The notes under the pieces are model-generated. The model ran no database searches, was not told where the DNA came from, and worked only from the letters and a program-made list of their open reading frames with translations. Position numbers and translations under genes: made by a program. This document shows positions 18,032-25,695 of a DNA stretch of 36,973 bases, piece by piece. The stretch comes from Nitrospirota bacterium. Lineage in GTDB: Bacteria > Nitrospirota > Nitrospiria > SBBL01 > JAADHI01. Numbering within the stretch: the stretch's first letter is position 1; each line of letters begins with the position of its first letter. The stretch spans positions 1 through 36,973 of the forward strand of contig JAJDBX010000054.1 of NCBI GenBank assembly GCA_029261135.1. Reading direction: 5' to 3'.

Positions 18032-19406
18032 TTATACGAGGGCTTCAATCATCTTTTCTACGCCGACAAGGTTGATGATGCGTTTCATGTTATAGGCAAG
18101 GGTCGATAAGCTGAATTCCGCTCTTACCTTTTCCAATCCCTTCATCAAAAATGCGTTCTGATGATTCCAGAACTTGATCGTTCCGAAGGGATGTTCCACA
18201 ATCTGCTTCCCTTTCTTCATGATTTCAGGATGCCGTTTCATCTGAATCGCCATGCGGTCGATCGCATCTTCTCCCGGGCATCGCGTGATCCGTCTCGGGT
18301 CTTTACTGGTTGTGCATAGTCGTTTTTGTTGGCAAGTTTGGCATGCTTCCCCGACGTAATAGAGTCCGCTTCTTCGCTTATTTCGACGTTTTTCATATCC
18401 TTCAAATCGATAAGGCAGTTTCTTTCCGGCAGGACAGATGTAGCTGTTGTTCGCTGCATCGTATGTAAATTGCTCTTTCCCATAAAGCCCTTTTTTCGTG
18501 CTGTTGGATGTATTGACCTTGGGGATATAGGCTTCAATCCCTGCTTCTTCGCAGGCTTTGATCTCTGCCGCATTGCAGTAGCCTGCATCGGCAACGACTT
18601 TTAGTTTTTCCACCCCCAGGGTTTCTTTGGCTTTGTCGCTATTGTACGATGTCGGTCACGGCCTTGGTGACTTCCTGCTCTACGATGAGGTGATGTTTAT
18701 CGTCAACGGCACTCTGGGCGTTGTAGCCGACGGGAACACCAAATTTCCTCGGAAAGGACCGGCTGTCCGGGTCGGTCAGGGAGATCTGTGTCTCGCCTGT
18801 TTCATCCATTTGTTTTAGCATTTCTTCCTATCGATCTTTTTTTGTCTCCAGGGAGTCGATCGCTTCTTGTAGCTCCGAAACGCTCGGGCTTGTTATCCCG
18901 GTCTCTTGCTGGTCGCTGGTCTCAATCTCTTTCAAGTAGTCTTCCATCCCTTGATTGATCTCTTTGAGCTTTTTTTCTAACAGGGTCTTTGGATAATTCC
19001 GATGCAGGTTGTTGACGCCCTTTATTTTTGTCCCGTCAATGGCAACCAGCTCTCCTGCAAAGAGATCAAGGGCATTGCACAACAAGGTGAATTGACGAAA
19101 GACGGATTTAAAGGCCGAAACGTTCTCTTTTCTAAAGTCCGCGATGGTTTTGAAGTCGGGCCTCAGTTTTCTTAAAAGCCAGATGATTTCCATGTTGCGA
19201 TGGGTTTCCTGTTCAAGCCGACGGCTCGATGTGATTCTGTTTTTGTATCCGTAGATATAGAGTTTCAGTAAATCCTTGGGCTCGTAACCGGGACGACCGG
19301 TTATTGCGGGTTGTGTCTTTTTAAACCCCAATGCCTTAAAATCCATTTTATCCACGAAGGCATCGATAAAACGAACGGGGTTCTCTTTGGTAATGTAGTC
19401 ATCCAT
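18032..19406 (-). pseudogene. IS1182-like transposase, broken by a nonsense codon and a frameshift
   Basis: Three consecutive fragments make one DDE transposase: 18828-19406 (from MDDYITKENPVRFIDAFVDK), 18639-18821 and 18032-18613. The first break is an in-frame TAG at 18828-18830 (KKDR-stop-EEMLK). The second is a frame change near 18639-18645, where DIVQ-stop in one frame continues as NSDKAKETLG in another. Joined, it reads as a full-length protein with the presumed catalytic acids in VAIDGTKIKG, VVADAGYCNA and IVEHPFGTIKFW. The middle part has a Cys-rich zinc-ribbon-like segment (YICPAGKK, CQTCQQKRLC). Two independent lesions mean this copy cannot make transposase, though a functional copy elsewhere could still move it and the MITE. 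Confidence 0.88.
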
Positions 19407-19594
19407 TTCTTATGGGAATAAGACGATTTGATCTCGGCTGATCCCCTCAATATAGGACATATCCCATTACTCCTTTCAATGGTTTAAGATTGGAGTAATT
19501 ATATCAGAAATGGTATATTGCTTAAAGAGTTTCCACACAGTCTGGCGATGGGTAGGGCTTTTATTGCTTGAAAAATCGTAAAATAGCTACCATG

Positions 19595-20218
19595 TTAATG
19601 CCCCTTAGTTAATCCCTCTTTTTCTGCTTCTTCTAGTAGAAGCTCCTTGTATTCTTTTTCAATTAAATCCTTAACTTCGGATGCGTCAATAAAATTAAGG
19701 CTGACTTGGAAAAATAGTTTTTCGTTTTCCTTCTTATCAGTTTTATATTTTTCCGGCACACTTTCATCTACTTGTGTTACGAATGTCGACAATTGGTATT
19801 TATCATTTAATTTAATTATTAAACCATCCAAGGGACGGTTGTTCTCAAGTTTCTCTTCGGGATATTTGGCTTTTAGAAAAGTTTCATAGTCTAGAGAAAA
19901 TCCCTTTGCTTCCCTGTAATTTTCAAATTCCGTAATTGCAATAATACCGACAATAGTAAATGATTTCATGCTTGTTATAAGGCGAACTTCCCCGATGACT
20001 TCTGGCTTGATTGGATTTTCTGCAACTAACTCATAGGTATTATTAAAAAATAATTGACTTCCTTTTGTATCATCGGAAACAGGATATTTGTCCCCTAATC
20101 TATAGCCAAATAATTCTCCTTGGAGTACATCAGCAATAGCAATCACCGGTGTTGCTGTAATGTACATAAATGCGAAAATTGCGAATATTTTGACCAATAG
20201 TTTACCCATCTGTTCCAT
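19595..20218 (-). CDS. putative secreted protein of unknown function
   Basis: A 207-residue protein with an N-terminal signal-like segment (KLLVKIFAIFAFMYITATPVIAIA, cleavage around residue 27). The mature part is mixed alpha/beta and charged (SFTIVGIIAITEFENYREAK, KLNDKYQLSTFV), ending in a Glu/Lys-rich helix (KELLLEEAEKEGLTKGH). I do not recognise a family. The gene overlaps the preceding membrane-protein gene by 17 bases, so the two are probably co-translated. GC content is clearly lower than in the cytochrome genes nearby, and the gene ends close to an IS1182-like element, both signs of acquisition by transfer. It probably acts in the periplasm, but no role can be given. Confidence 0.65.
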   Translation of the reverse strand: MEQMGKLLVKIFAIFAFMYITATPVIAIADVLQGELFGYRLGDKYPVSDDTKGSQLFFNNTYELVAENPIKPEVIGEVRLITSMKSFTIVGIIAITEFENYREAKGFSLDYETFLKAKYPEEKLENNRPLDGLIIKLNDKYQLSTFVTQVDESVPEKYKTDKKENEKLFFQVSLNFIDASEVKDLIEKEYKELLLEEAEKEGLTKGH

Positions 20219-20714
20219 AAGTCACTTTCCTTTTATTTACAAAAAACACTGAAAAATAAATCAAAAACAATAAAACATAAGAAGAAACAGAGTAAGTATT
20301 CATGATTTGCTTATCACTTTCAGATATAAATAACATCGCAATAAAACCCAAAACAGCAGCCATTAAATAAAAAATTGACAGAATCTTGAACGTAGCCAAG
20401 AAGGAATTTTTTCTTGCCAGGAAAAATACGACTGCGATGTACACTACTAATGCTCCAGCGAATTTTAATAACAGATAATAATCTTCGCCAAATACGAGCG
20501 CTAATCCGCCGAAAACTCCTTGCAATGCGCGTGTAAGATTAACAACTATCAATATAGAAGACAATCCAGGCAAAGGTTCTTTTGAGTTTGGTTGAAGCGG
20601 GAGCATCAATTGTCGCTGATCAAACAGCACCACTTTTGCGAGATCTGTGGTACTATACGTTGTATCTCTTTTCCTATGGGTGAAAATCGGTCTCGATGGT
20701 CCTACTCGCATCAT
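20202..20714 (-). CDS. small integral membrane protein of unknown function
   Basis: Up to 170 residues with four hydrophobic segments (GLSSILIVVNLTRALQGVFG; YLLLKFAGALVVYIAVVFFL; FKILSIFYLMAAVLGFIAML; VSSYVLLFLIYFSVFFV). The first 36 residues are polar and may not be translated; a start at the Met at 20604-20606 (MLPLQPNSKEPLPGL) gives a more compact four-helix protein, loosely reminiscent of DUF2569-type proteins. Neither start has a strong ribosome-binding site. It shares low GC and a 17-base overlap with the secreted protein downstream, so the two probably act together. Confidence 0.6.
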   Translation of the reverse strand: MMRVGPSRPIFTHRKRDTTYSTTDLAKVVLFDQRQLMLPLQPNSKEPLPGLSSILIVVNLTRALQGVFGGLALVFGEDYYLLLKFAGALVVYIAVVFFLARKNSFLATFKILSIFYLMAAVLGFIAMLFISESDKQIMNTYSVSSYVLLFLIYFSVFFVNKRKVTYGTDG

Positions 20715-20726
20715 GAGGAGATGTAA

Positions 20727-21314
20727 ATGCCTAAGTCCAAAAAACGAAAAACGATTCTCCTCATACGACCCGCCTTTCAGCAGCGTGCGGCCCTGTTTAC
20801 CGGTGTGTTGGCTGTATCAGGAATCTTTATCGGGGTGGGCATTCTGTTATTACTCCCGTTACTTATTAATGCCTTTTCTCGCAAGCGGATGTTGGTCTCG
20901 AGGAATATACTCGACACACTGATGACCTCTTTCCCCTATCTTGCTTTCGGGGCGGCTCTGATCTTTATCCTTGCCGTTTTCATAGGAATTTATTACAGCC
21001 ACCGCGTCGCGGGACCCGTCTACCATATAGAGAGGGTGCTGCATGCGCGCCTCCAAGGCGAGCGGACTAAAAGAATTACCCTCCGTCCCAAAGACCATCT
21101 TCAAGGCCCCGCAGAGCTGCTCAACCAGTATTTTGAAAGGGAAGATGCGGTCTGGGATGCCGACCAAAAACTACGGCTTCTCCTCGAAGACATCCTTGGA
21201 AGGCCGCCGGCGGAAGGGCCGAAAGCCCTTATGATCCAGGAAAATGAGCACCGAGAGCTCCTTGACTGTATCCGAACAATCAAAGAGATCCAGGGTCCCT
21301 CCCAGGAAGCGTAA
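20727..21314 (+). CDS. HAMP-like membrane protein without output domain
   Basis: A 195-residue protein with two membrane helices (ALFTGVLAVSGIFIGVGILL; FPYLAFGAALIFILAVFIGI). A HAMP-like segment (SHRVAGPVYHIERVLHARLQ followed by RITLRPKDHLQGPAELLN) and a helical tail complete it. No kinase, chemoreceptor or cyclase domain follows, so it is either a stand-alone signal relay or a structural protein. GAGGAG precedes the ATG at 20727. It is divergent from the AT-rich pair and convergent with the cytochrome cluster, 65 bases from the end of the triheme gene. I recall short HAMP-like proteins near c-type cytochrome genes in other bacteria, but a functional link here is inference. Confidence 0.7.
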   Translation: MPKSKKRKTILLIRPAFQQRAALFTGVLAVSGIFIGVGILLLLPLLINAFSRKRMLVSRNILDTLMTSFPYLAFGAALIFILAVFIGIYYSHRVAGPVYHIERVLHARLQGERTKRITLRPKDHLQGPAELLNQYFEREDAVWDADQKLRLLLEDILGRPPAEGPKALMIQENEHRELLDCIRTIKEIQGPSQEA

Positions 21315-21378
21315 GCACACACACTTTTTTAGTTCACCAGGATATCTACAGATTTAACCGTGAGATTCCTTAAGGGTC

Positions 21379-22770
21379 TTAGAGGGCTTCCTCGTCCTCC
21401 TCAAAGGTCTGTAAATTCAGAAGATAAGCAATGATGGCGTTGATGTCTGCCCTAGAGGCTGGGCCACCGTCTGCGTGCAGTCTAAAACGCCACGCAGGCA
21501 TGACGATAGGGGGAGGCGATTCCTTTTTGTCCCGTTTGCGGGGATGACCACCTTGTAGGATGAGATCTCGAACCTCCGAATACAGTGATCGGAAGCCATC
21601 GGGATCAGGGAGGGGGAGAGGAATAGAGGGATCATCGGGGTCCAAGCCCCGCTCGATCACGGCCACCACCGCATCGACCTCTTCTTTTTCGAAGAGTTCC
21701 ATCTTTTCAGCCAGGTCGTTCAAGGTCGGGACGAATCCCCCCGCTGCATTCTTATTCTCAACACCGCCTTCACCCTCCGGTCCGTGGCAGGCCACACATC
21801 CGGTTTGCCGATACAGCCAGTGTCCCCGTTCCACCTCGCTGACGATTGCGGGGACAATATCGTCCACCCAAGACTGCGTAATCTGCTTGTCCACATCGCG
21901 CAACCACTCTATATAAGAAATGATCGCTTCCAGTTCACCCTCTTTCAAAATGTTCCGGTATGCCGGCATTTGAATGATCTGGCCCTGTGTAAAATAGGTC
22001 GCCAGAGGATTCGCTTCAAAGCGGTCGATCTTTCCCTCCAGGATCCACTGCTTGAGTTCGTCTTCATCCTGAACAATTTCTTCGAAATCTTCTCCGTCCC
22101 AGGGCGGAATATACCCTTTGAAGCTTGCAGGATTGACGCTCCCTCCTCTTCCGCCCGGACCATGACAGCCGAAACAGCCTAAGCGGGAAGCGATACGGCG
22201 GCCTTCTTCGGCCTCCGGCGGGGCGGGGAGTTGTAATTTGGCAACGGTGGTGACAAACACAACCAAATCTTCCAGGTCTCCTTCCGACACCAGTCCTTTA
22301 AAGGCCGGCATGGGAATTAATCCGAGGGGGGCTTTCGGGTCTGTCCGAACTCCATTCCCTCGATGGACATTGGTGGGCCTGGCCCGTGTGTCGTCGTCGA
22401 TCCACAAACGGCGGGGCGCACCATATAATATCCATTCCCGAATCTCCTGTTCATTTTGTATGAAAGATGTAATCGCTCCATTAGCCGAAAGGGGGGGGAT
22501 TGCGCCCCACAGCGCACCCGGATTTTGGTTGCCTGCGATACCGCCCGGTCCGTGACAAGCAAAGCAGCCCAGCTGTTGGGCCAGATACTCTCCACGCATA
22601 AAGGGGGTAAAGTGCGGCTGGCGCTTGGAGGCCAGGTACCCCGCTGTGCCCACAGCGCCGATGATGACGATTCCGATAATGATGAAGAGTCGTTGCCAGT
22701 CCTGAAGTGTCTTGAACATCGGCAAGACGCTGATTTGCTTCCCTCTCCCTGGCTCAGATAGCTTATTCAT
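21379..22770 (-). CDS. membrane-anchored triheme c-type cytochrome
   Basis: A 463-residue protein with one uncleaved N-terminal helix (LFIIIGIVIIGAVGTAGYLA, about 28-47) and three cytochrome c domains in tandem. Heme-binding sites are CFACH (69-73), CFGCH (199-203) and CVACH (325-329). Each is followed by a probable Met ligand in a matching MPA motif (LIPMPAFKG, IQMPAYRN, IVMPAWRF), so the protein looks like a triplicated monoheme unit facing the periplasm. It most likely passes electrons between the inner membrane and periplasmic or outer-membrane carriers. The start at 22770 lies 10 bases after the preceding lipoprotein gene, implying coupling; Met 18 is an alternative start. It is the last gene of the riboswitch-led cluster. 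Confidence 0.9.
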   Translation of the reverse strand: MNKLSEPGRGKQISVLPMFKTLQDWQRLFIIIGIVIIGAVGTAGYLASKRQPHFTPFMRGEYLAQQLGCFACHGPGGIAGNQNPGALWGAIPPLSANGAITSFIQNEQEIREWILYGAPRRLWIDDDTRARPTNVHRGNGVRTDPKAPLGLIPMPAFKGLVSEGDLEDLVVFVTTVAKLQLPAPPEAEEGRRIASRLGCFGCHGPGGRGGSVNPASFKGYIPPWDGEDFEEIVQDEDELKQWILEGKIDRFEANPLATYFTQGQIIQMPAYRNILKEGELEAIISYIEWLRDVDKQITQSWVDDIVPAIVSEVERGHWLYRQTGCVACHGPEGEGGVENKNAAGGFVPTLNDLAEKMELFEKEEVDAVVAVIERGLDPDDPSIPLPLPDPDGFRSLYSEVRDLILQGGHPRKRDKKESPPPIVMPAWRFRLHADGGPASRADINAIIAYLLNLQTFEEDEEAL

Positions 22771-22780
22771 TATCGGAACG

Positions 22781-23053
22781 TTAGTTAGCGGCTTTTAGGA
22801 ACTCGGTGATGAGCCTTTGTTCCTCGGCGGTCAAATAGGCCCTCTGGCGCATGTGATGGACCAACAGCTCCCATTCGCTGTCGTTGAAAGAGGAGGGGGA
22901 ATAGTTATAGTGACAGCCTCCGCAGGTCTGCCCCCATACTTCCGAACGCCCCTTTTCGCTCGCTTTGGGTGTCGCACATGCTGTGAGCATAATGAGGGCC
23001 AATCCAAGAATACCGACAGAGATGACAGATAGACCTGTTAATTTTGTTTCCAT
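22781..23053 (-). CDS. small monoheme c-type lipoprotein
   Basis: A 90-residue protein with a lipoprotein signal ending at LTAC (Cys 26) and one heme site CGGCH (44-48). The C-terminal half is helical (WELLVHHMRQRAYLTAEEQR) and its Met or His residues could give the sixth heme ligand. It resembles small heme proteins encoded beside porin and cytochrome genes in several Gram-negative lineages. Lipid anchoring places it at the inner or outer membrane facing the periplasm. A strong GGAGAGGAG lies upstream of the ATG. It sits 24 bases after the porin-like gene and 10 before the triheme cytochrome, so it is part of the same transcript. Confidence 0.85.
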   Translation of the reverse strand: METKLTGLSVISVGILGLALIMLTACATPKASEKGRSEVWGQTCGGCHYNYSPSSFNDSEWELLVHHMRQRAYLTAEEQRLITEFLKAAN

Positions 23054-23077
23054 GATGACACTCCTCTCCGTGTTTTC

Positions 23078-24292
23078 TTAGAAACCGATGGCGGCTTGTA
23101 AAAAATAGGCAACTGTGTCGGCCTCACTTCCATCTGCGCGTTCTTTTGTCGCATTTTGGTAGGCAGCCTTCAACACCCTGCTCGGGCTGAACCAGTAGTT
23201 CAGTCCATAGGTAAATCGCGACTCGTCGAAATCCGGAGCGCCGCTAGGCAGATTCAGCACATCATATCGAACAACCGCCTCTGTTTTTTTAATAAAAGCC
23301 ACGTCTGTTTCCGAAGGACGGTAGGCAATCTGCACATAGCTGCCATCGCGTTTATTGGTAAAGGCACCGACCGTACCGCTCTTGGTTAGGGAAAAGTCGA
23401 CCGTGTCTACCTCTGAGAAGATCCATTCCGCTTTGACATCGATGTTTCCTTTTACGATATCGACGGTGTCGACAAAGTTTAGATCAAAGCCCCAAAGAGA
23501 CATACCGGTCTCAGGAACAAGTTCGTCGCGGCGATCGAGCTGTCCGGTCATAAACGATAAGCCGATCTCGCCGGCCGGAAGAAAACCAGGCATCAACGCA
23601 AGCCGCGCGCCCACAGCCTTGTTGTTGTTTGTATCTCCGATGGTGAGATTGCCGAATTCCAACTTGCCATTAACGGTGTTCAACCTGGGCCCATTGGACA
23701 GGTAGAGGGCATACTTTACCACGCCTAGTGCGAGCGGGGCGGCGCCGCGAAGCTGAACGCCGACGCTGCTGGTGGGTGTAAGACCGGCATTTGCCACCGG
23801 AAGCGGTTCATCCGGTAATTTGTTCATCCATGCCGTATGAACGTTCTCCTGAAAGTACCCAAAGGGTGTCAGGAACTTGCCTACTTCAACCATGACATAA
23901 TCGCTGACGATGTAAGAGAAATTGGCAAACTCCAGATTGACTTTTGCTTCCCCTCCGTTGGTATTTGCAGGAACGAAATCGATATGGCTTTCGAAGAAGC
24001 CGCGATCTCCAAACCTCCAAAAGAAGTGCGGACTAAAGACGACTGAAGTCGTTGAGTCCTTCCCTTCCTTGTCGACAAAGGCGATTTTAACGTTGCCAGA
24101 GGTGAGGGGGGTTGTGGTCCCCGGCCCTGCGGCTTTGGCCTGATCCTGCGTCTCTTCTAAGGCAGTCTCCAGCTCTTGGACCACCTCTTCCAATTCACGC
24201 AGTCGTTCTTCTGTACTTCTTTCTTGACCCAGGGCCTTGCCCGCCATCAATGCCAATGCAATCAATACAACTATTGACGTCTTCATATCCAT
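23078..24292 (-). CDS. porin-like outer-membrane beta-barrel protein
   Basis: A 404-residue protein with a signal peptide (VLIALALMAGKALGQE), then a coiled coil (about 25-55, TEERLRELEEVVQELETALE) as in trimeric or phosphate-selective-type porins. A long beta-rich region of alternating hydrophobic strands follows (GNVKIAFVDKEGKDSTTSVV, YVMVEVGKFLTPFGYF), ending in an aromatic residue (AYFLQAAIGF), the usual signal for outer-membrane assembly. The substrate is unknown. Its place between a periplasmic monoheme cytochrome and a heme lipoprotein suggests a role in the same electron-transfer or solute-uptake system. GAGAGG precedes the ATG. There is no heme motif in it. Confidence 0.85.
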   Translation of the reverse strand: MDMKTSIVVLIALALMAGKALGQERSTEERLRELEEVVQELETALEETQDQAKAAGPGTTTPLTSGNVKIAFVDKEGKDSTTSVVFSPHFFWRFGDRGFFESHIDFVPANTNGGEAKVNLEFANFSYIVSDYVMVEVGKFLTPFGYFQENVHTAWMNKLPDEPLPVANAGLTPTSSVGVQLRGAAPLALGVVKYALYLSNGPRLNTVNGKLEFGNLTIGDTNNNKAVGARLALMPGFLPAGEIGLSFMTGQLDRRDELVPETGMSLWGFDLNFVDTVDIVKGNIDVKAEWIFSEVDTVDFSLTKSGTVGAFTNKRDGSYVQIAYRPSETDVAFIKKTEAVVRYDVLNLPSGAPDFDESRFTYGLNYWFSPSRVLKAAYQNATKERADGSEADTVAYFLQAAIGF

Positions 24293-24347
24293 AAATCTCG
24301 ACCTCTCTTCGTGGGGTGGATCGTTGCAAGCCTCAATTCTTCTCCTC

Positions 24348-24770
24348 TTACTTTGGGACGAAAGCGCTCCGTATGTAGTTGATCACGTGCCATCTCTCTT
24401 CCTTCGACAGGAGTTTTTTGAAGCCCGGCATCGGTTTTCTGCCTACCCGGGTCTTCCAGTAAAGGGTGCCGTCGCTTTGTTCCCATACCTTGGGATCCCT
24501 GAAGTCTTTAACCTCTTTTTCCAGATCCTTGGTTTCCGGACCGTCTCCCTTCCCGGTTTTCCCGTGACATTCGAGACACTCCTTCTTATAGATCTTTTTG
24601 CCTATAGCAATAGAGGCATCATCCGCAGGGACCGGATTCTTCATCCGGGCCTTGCGAGGAGGCACCCTCCATACCTTCTGTTCTTTTTTTGGATTGTCCT
24701 TGGCCCATACCAAAGGTACAGTGAGGGTGGCAACCAGAAGTATTATAGTACTCATTCTCAATCGTGACAA
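24348..24770 (-). CDS. periplasmic monoheme cytochrome c
   Basis: A 140-residue class I-type cytochrome c with signal sequence (STIILLVATLTVPLVWA), heme site CLECH (65-69) and a probable axial Met at 114 in GRKPMPGFKK. The C-terminal helix WHVINYIRSAF is typical. The frame as given begins with TTG at 24770, which keeps the positively charged start SRLR of the signal peptide; the ATG at 24753-24755 is an alternative. It is the first gene after the riboswitch and terminator at about 25.0 kb and leads the cytochrome-porin-lipocytochrome-triheme unit, so it is probably controlled by them. It most likely carries electrons in the periplasm between membrane partners. Confidence 0.88.
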   Translation of the reverse strand: MSRLRMSTIILLVATLTVPLVWAKDNPKKEQKVWRVPPRKARMKNPVPADDASIAIGKKIYKKECLECHGKTGKGDGPETKDLEKEVKDFRDPKVWEQSDGTLYWKTRVGRKPMPGFKKLLSKEERWHVINYIRSAFVPK

Positions 24771-24955
24771 TTTGATCTCACTTCAACGGCTTGGGTCCGT
24801 GTCGGCCTTGCAAAGAGGGGCACACAGTGCCCTTGTGATTAATCCTATGGGTCTATCTGGATGGATCTCTCAAATTGAGATATGAATTTATCTAAGGCAC
24901 CCTTTGAACGTGCCGTTTCCAACACATTTTAACTTAGCTCCATTTTGCTTTAATC

Positions 24956-24992
24956 AAAAAAAATGCCCGTCCTCCAAATAAGAGAAAACGGG
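24956..24992 (-). terminator. rho-independent terminator of the riboswitch expression platform
   Basis: On the minus strand CCCGTTTTC and GAGGACGGG pair over nine positions (two G-U) around a 9-base loop, then after CA comes a run of eight T. It begins 8 bases after the riboswitch aptamer and lies about 185 bases before the cytochrome c start. It is therefore a conditional terminator candidate rather than the end of a gene on this strand. The upstream leader element GAAAAC at 25107-25112 could pair with GTTTTC of its 5' arm as an antiterminator; that is speculative. Confidence 0.8.
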
Positions 24993-25000
24993 AAAAAAAT

Positions 25001-25094
25001 AACCATTTCGGCGGCTCCGCTGTCCATCTTAGTCGTTAGGACCGGTCGCTCTGCGTCATCACCTTACGGTGATTTTGCTCTTATCGGTTGGTTT
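25001..25094 (-). promoter_or_regulatory. GEMM-I cyclic di-GMP riboswitch aptamer
   Basis: On the minus strand the full GEMM-I core can be read. A closing stem pairs AACCA with TGGTT (25089-25093 and 25001-25005). GAGCAAAA is followed by a 6-bp hairpin with a GTAA (GNRA) tetraloop (25058-25073). GACGCAGAGC follows at 25048-25057. The second arm CCGGTCC...GGACAGCGG holds a tetraloop-receptor-like pair CCTAAC/GATGG. GCCGCCGAAATGG closes the fold. Compared with the Vibrio Vc2 aptamer, the position equal to G20 is G (25078), which favours c-di-GMP over cGAMP; the position equal to A47 is G (25051), a deviation. It is followed by a terminator and preceded by a promoter, and controls the cytochrome-porin genes. 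Confidence 0.9.
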
Positions 25095-25121
25095 GTATTA
25101 TATTAAGTTTTCTTAAAACAA

Positions 25122-25149
25122 AAGATACCACAAACGCTCAGCCTGTCAA
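25122..25149 (-). promoter_or_regulatory. sigma70-type promoter for the riboswitch-cytochrome transcript
   Basis: On the minus strand a perfect -35 TTGACA (25144-25149) is followed after 16 bases by TATCTT (25122-25127). Transcription would start near 25115, about 20 bases before the aptamer. The arrangement promoter, aptamer, terminator, genes is what a transcriptional riboswitch needs. Confidence 0.7.
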
Positions 25150-25278
25150 GCTTTTAGACCTAAGAACCTGGAGTTTTTGGCCCGGATTTCGACATCTCGA
25201 ATCCAAACACAAAAAGCATAACTATTTGCTTCTATTTAATTATTTATATGTATACCCCCAAAGTTCCCCTGCCAAGCA

Positions 25279-25689
25279 TTAGATTTTTACCCCCTCCAGC
25301 ACCCTAAACCAATACGCCAAAACATTGCTTTTTCGGCCAAGCTGGTCTCGGACAAAGACCTCAAATCGATGTGCCTGCCGGGCCGCCGTGTCCGGGACCC
25401 GCGTCTGCCCGCTGTAAATGCCGTCTCCTCGACTGAGATCTCCGTCCCGACCTTCGTCGTTCAAGGGAAGCTCCATGGCCTCAAGCCCCTCACGGAGCTG
25501 ATGAAGCAAGGGAACAAATTGATCTGAGGCTTTGGGCATGGTAATTCGCAGACTGATTGTATAGATCGTGCCGGCATGGCCTGCCGAGGGATCCACCTTA
25601 AGATCCGAAATCAGCAGACCGGCATCCGATTCCATCGCCAAAGCGCTTGACGCCGACAGGAGCAGCATTAAGACGATCCATACTGGCAT
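25279..25689 (-). CDS. small secreted protein, Ig-like / choice-of-anchor-X-like
   Basis: A 136-residue protein with a signal peptide (IVLMLLLSASSALA) and a beta-rich mature part. The segment NDEGRDGDLSRGDGIYSGQT is the acidic loop commonly seen in extracellular choice-of-anchor-X or similar Ig-like domains, followed by RFEVFVRDQLGRKSNVLAYW. No catalytic motif is visible; it is probably a periplasmic or surface binding protein. It starts 6 bases after the oxidoreductase stop and is the last gene of this minus-strand run. Downstream lies the divergent-side leader of the cytochrome transcript. Confidence 0.65.
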   Translation of the reverse strand: MPVWIVLMLLLSASSALAMESDAGLLISDLKVDPSAGHAGTIYTISLRITMPKASDQFVPLLHQLREGLEAMELPLNDEGRDGDLSRGDGIYSGQTRVPDTAARQAHRFEVFVRDQLGRKSNVLAYWFRVLEGVKI

Positions 25690-25695
25690 CCTTTA

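Larger units (their letters stand above)
17865..19547 (-). mobile_element. IS1182-like insertion sequence, inactive copy
   Basis: About 1.68 kb bounded by imperfect inverted repeats sharing CAGACTGTGTG(A/G)AAAC (17868-17883 and 19529-19544), the same as in the element at 376-520. It carries one transposase gene split into three open frames. A TATAAT-like -10 and an AT-rich stretch near 19500 on the minus strand may be its promoter. The left end contains two strong hairpins. Size, gene organisation and transposase type fit the IS1182 family of the IS1182/IS5-like DDE group. No clear target duplication was found. Confidence 0.8.

Noticed and set aside
25001-25094. cGAMP-specific (GEMM-Ib) aptamer
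   Set aside because: The base equal to position 20 of Vc2 is G, not the A that marks cGAMP-selective members. Kept as c-di-GMP-type, with the other deviation reported as a finding.
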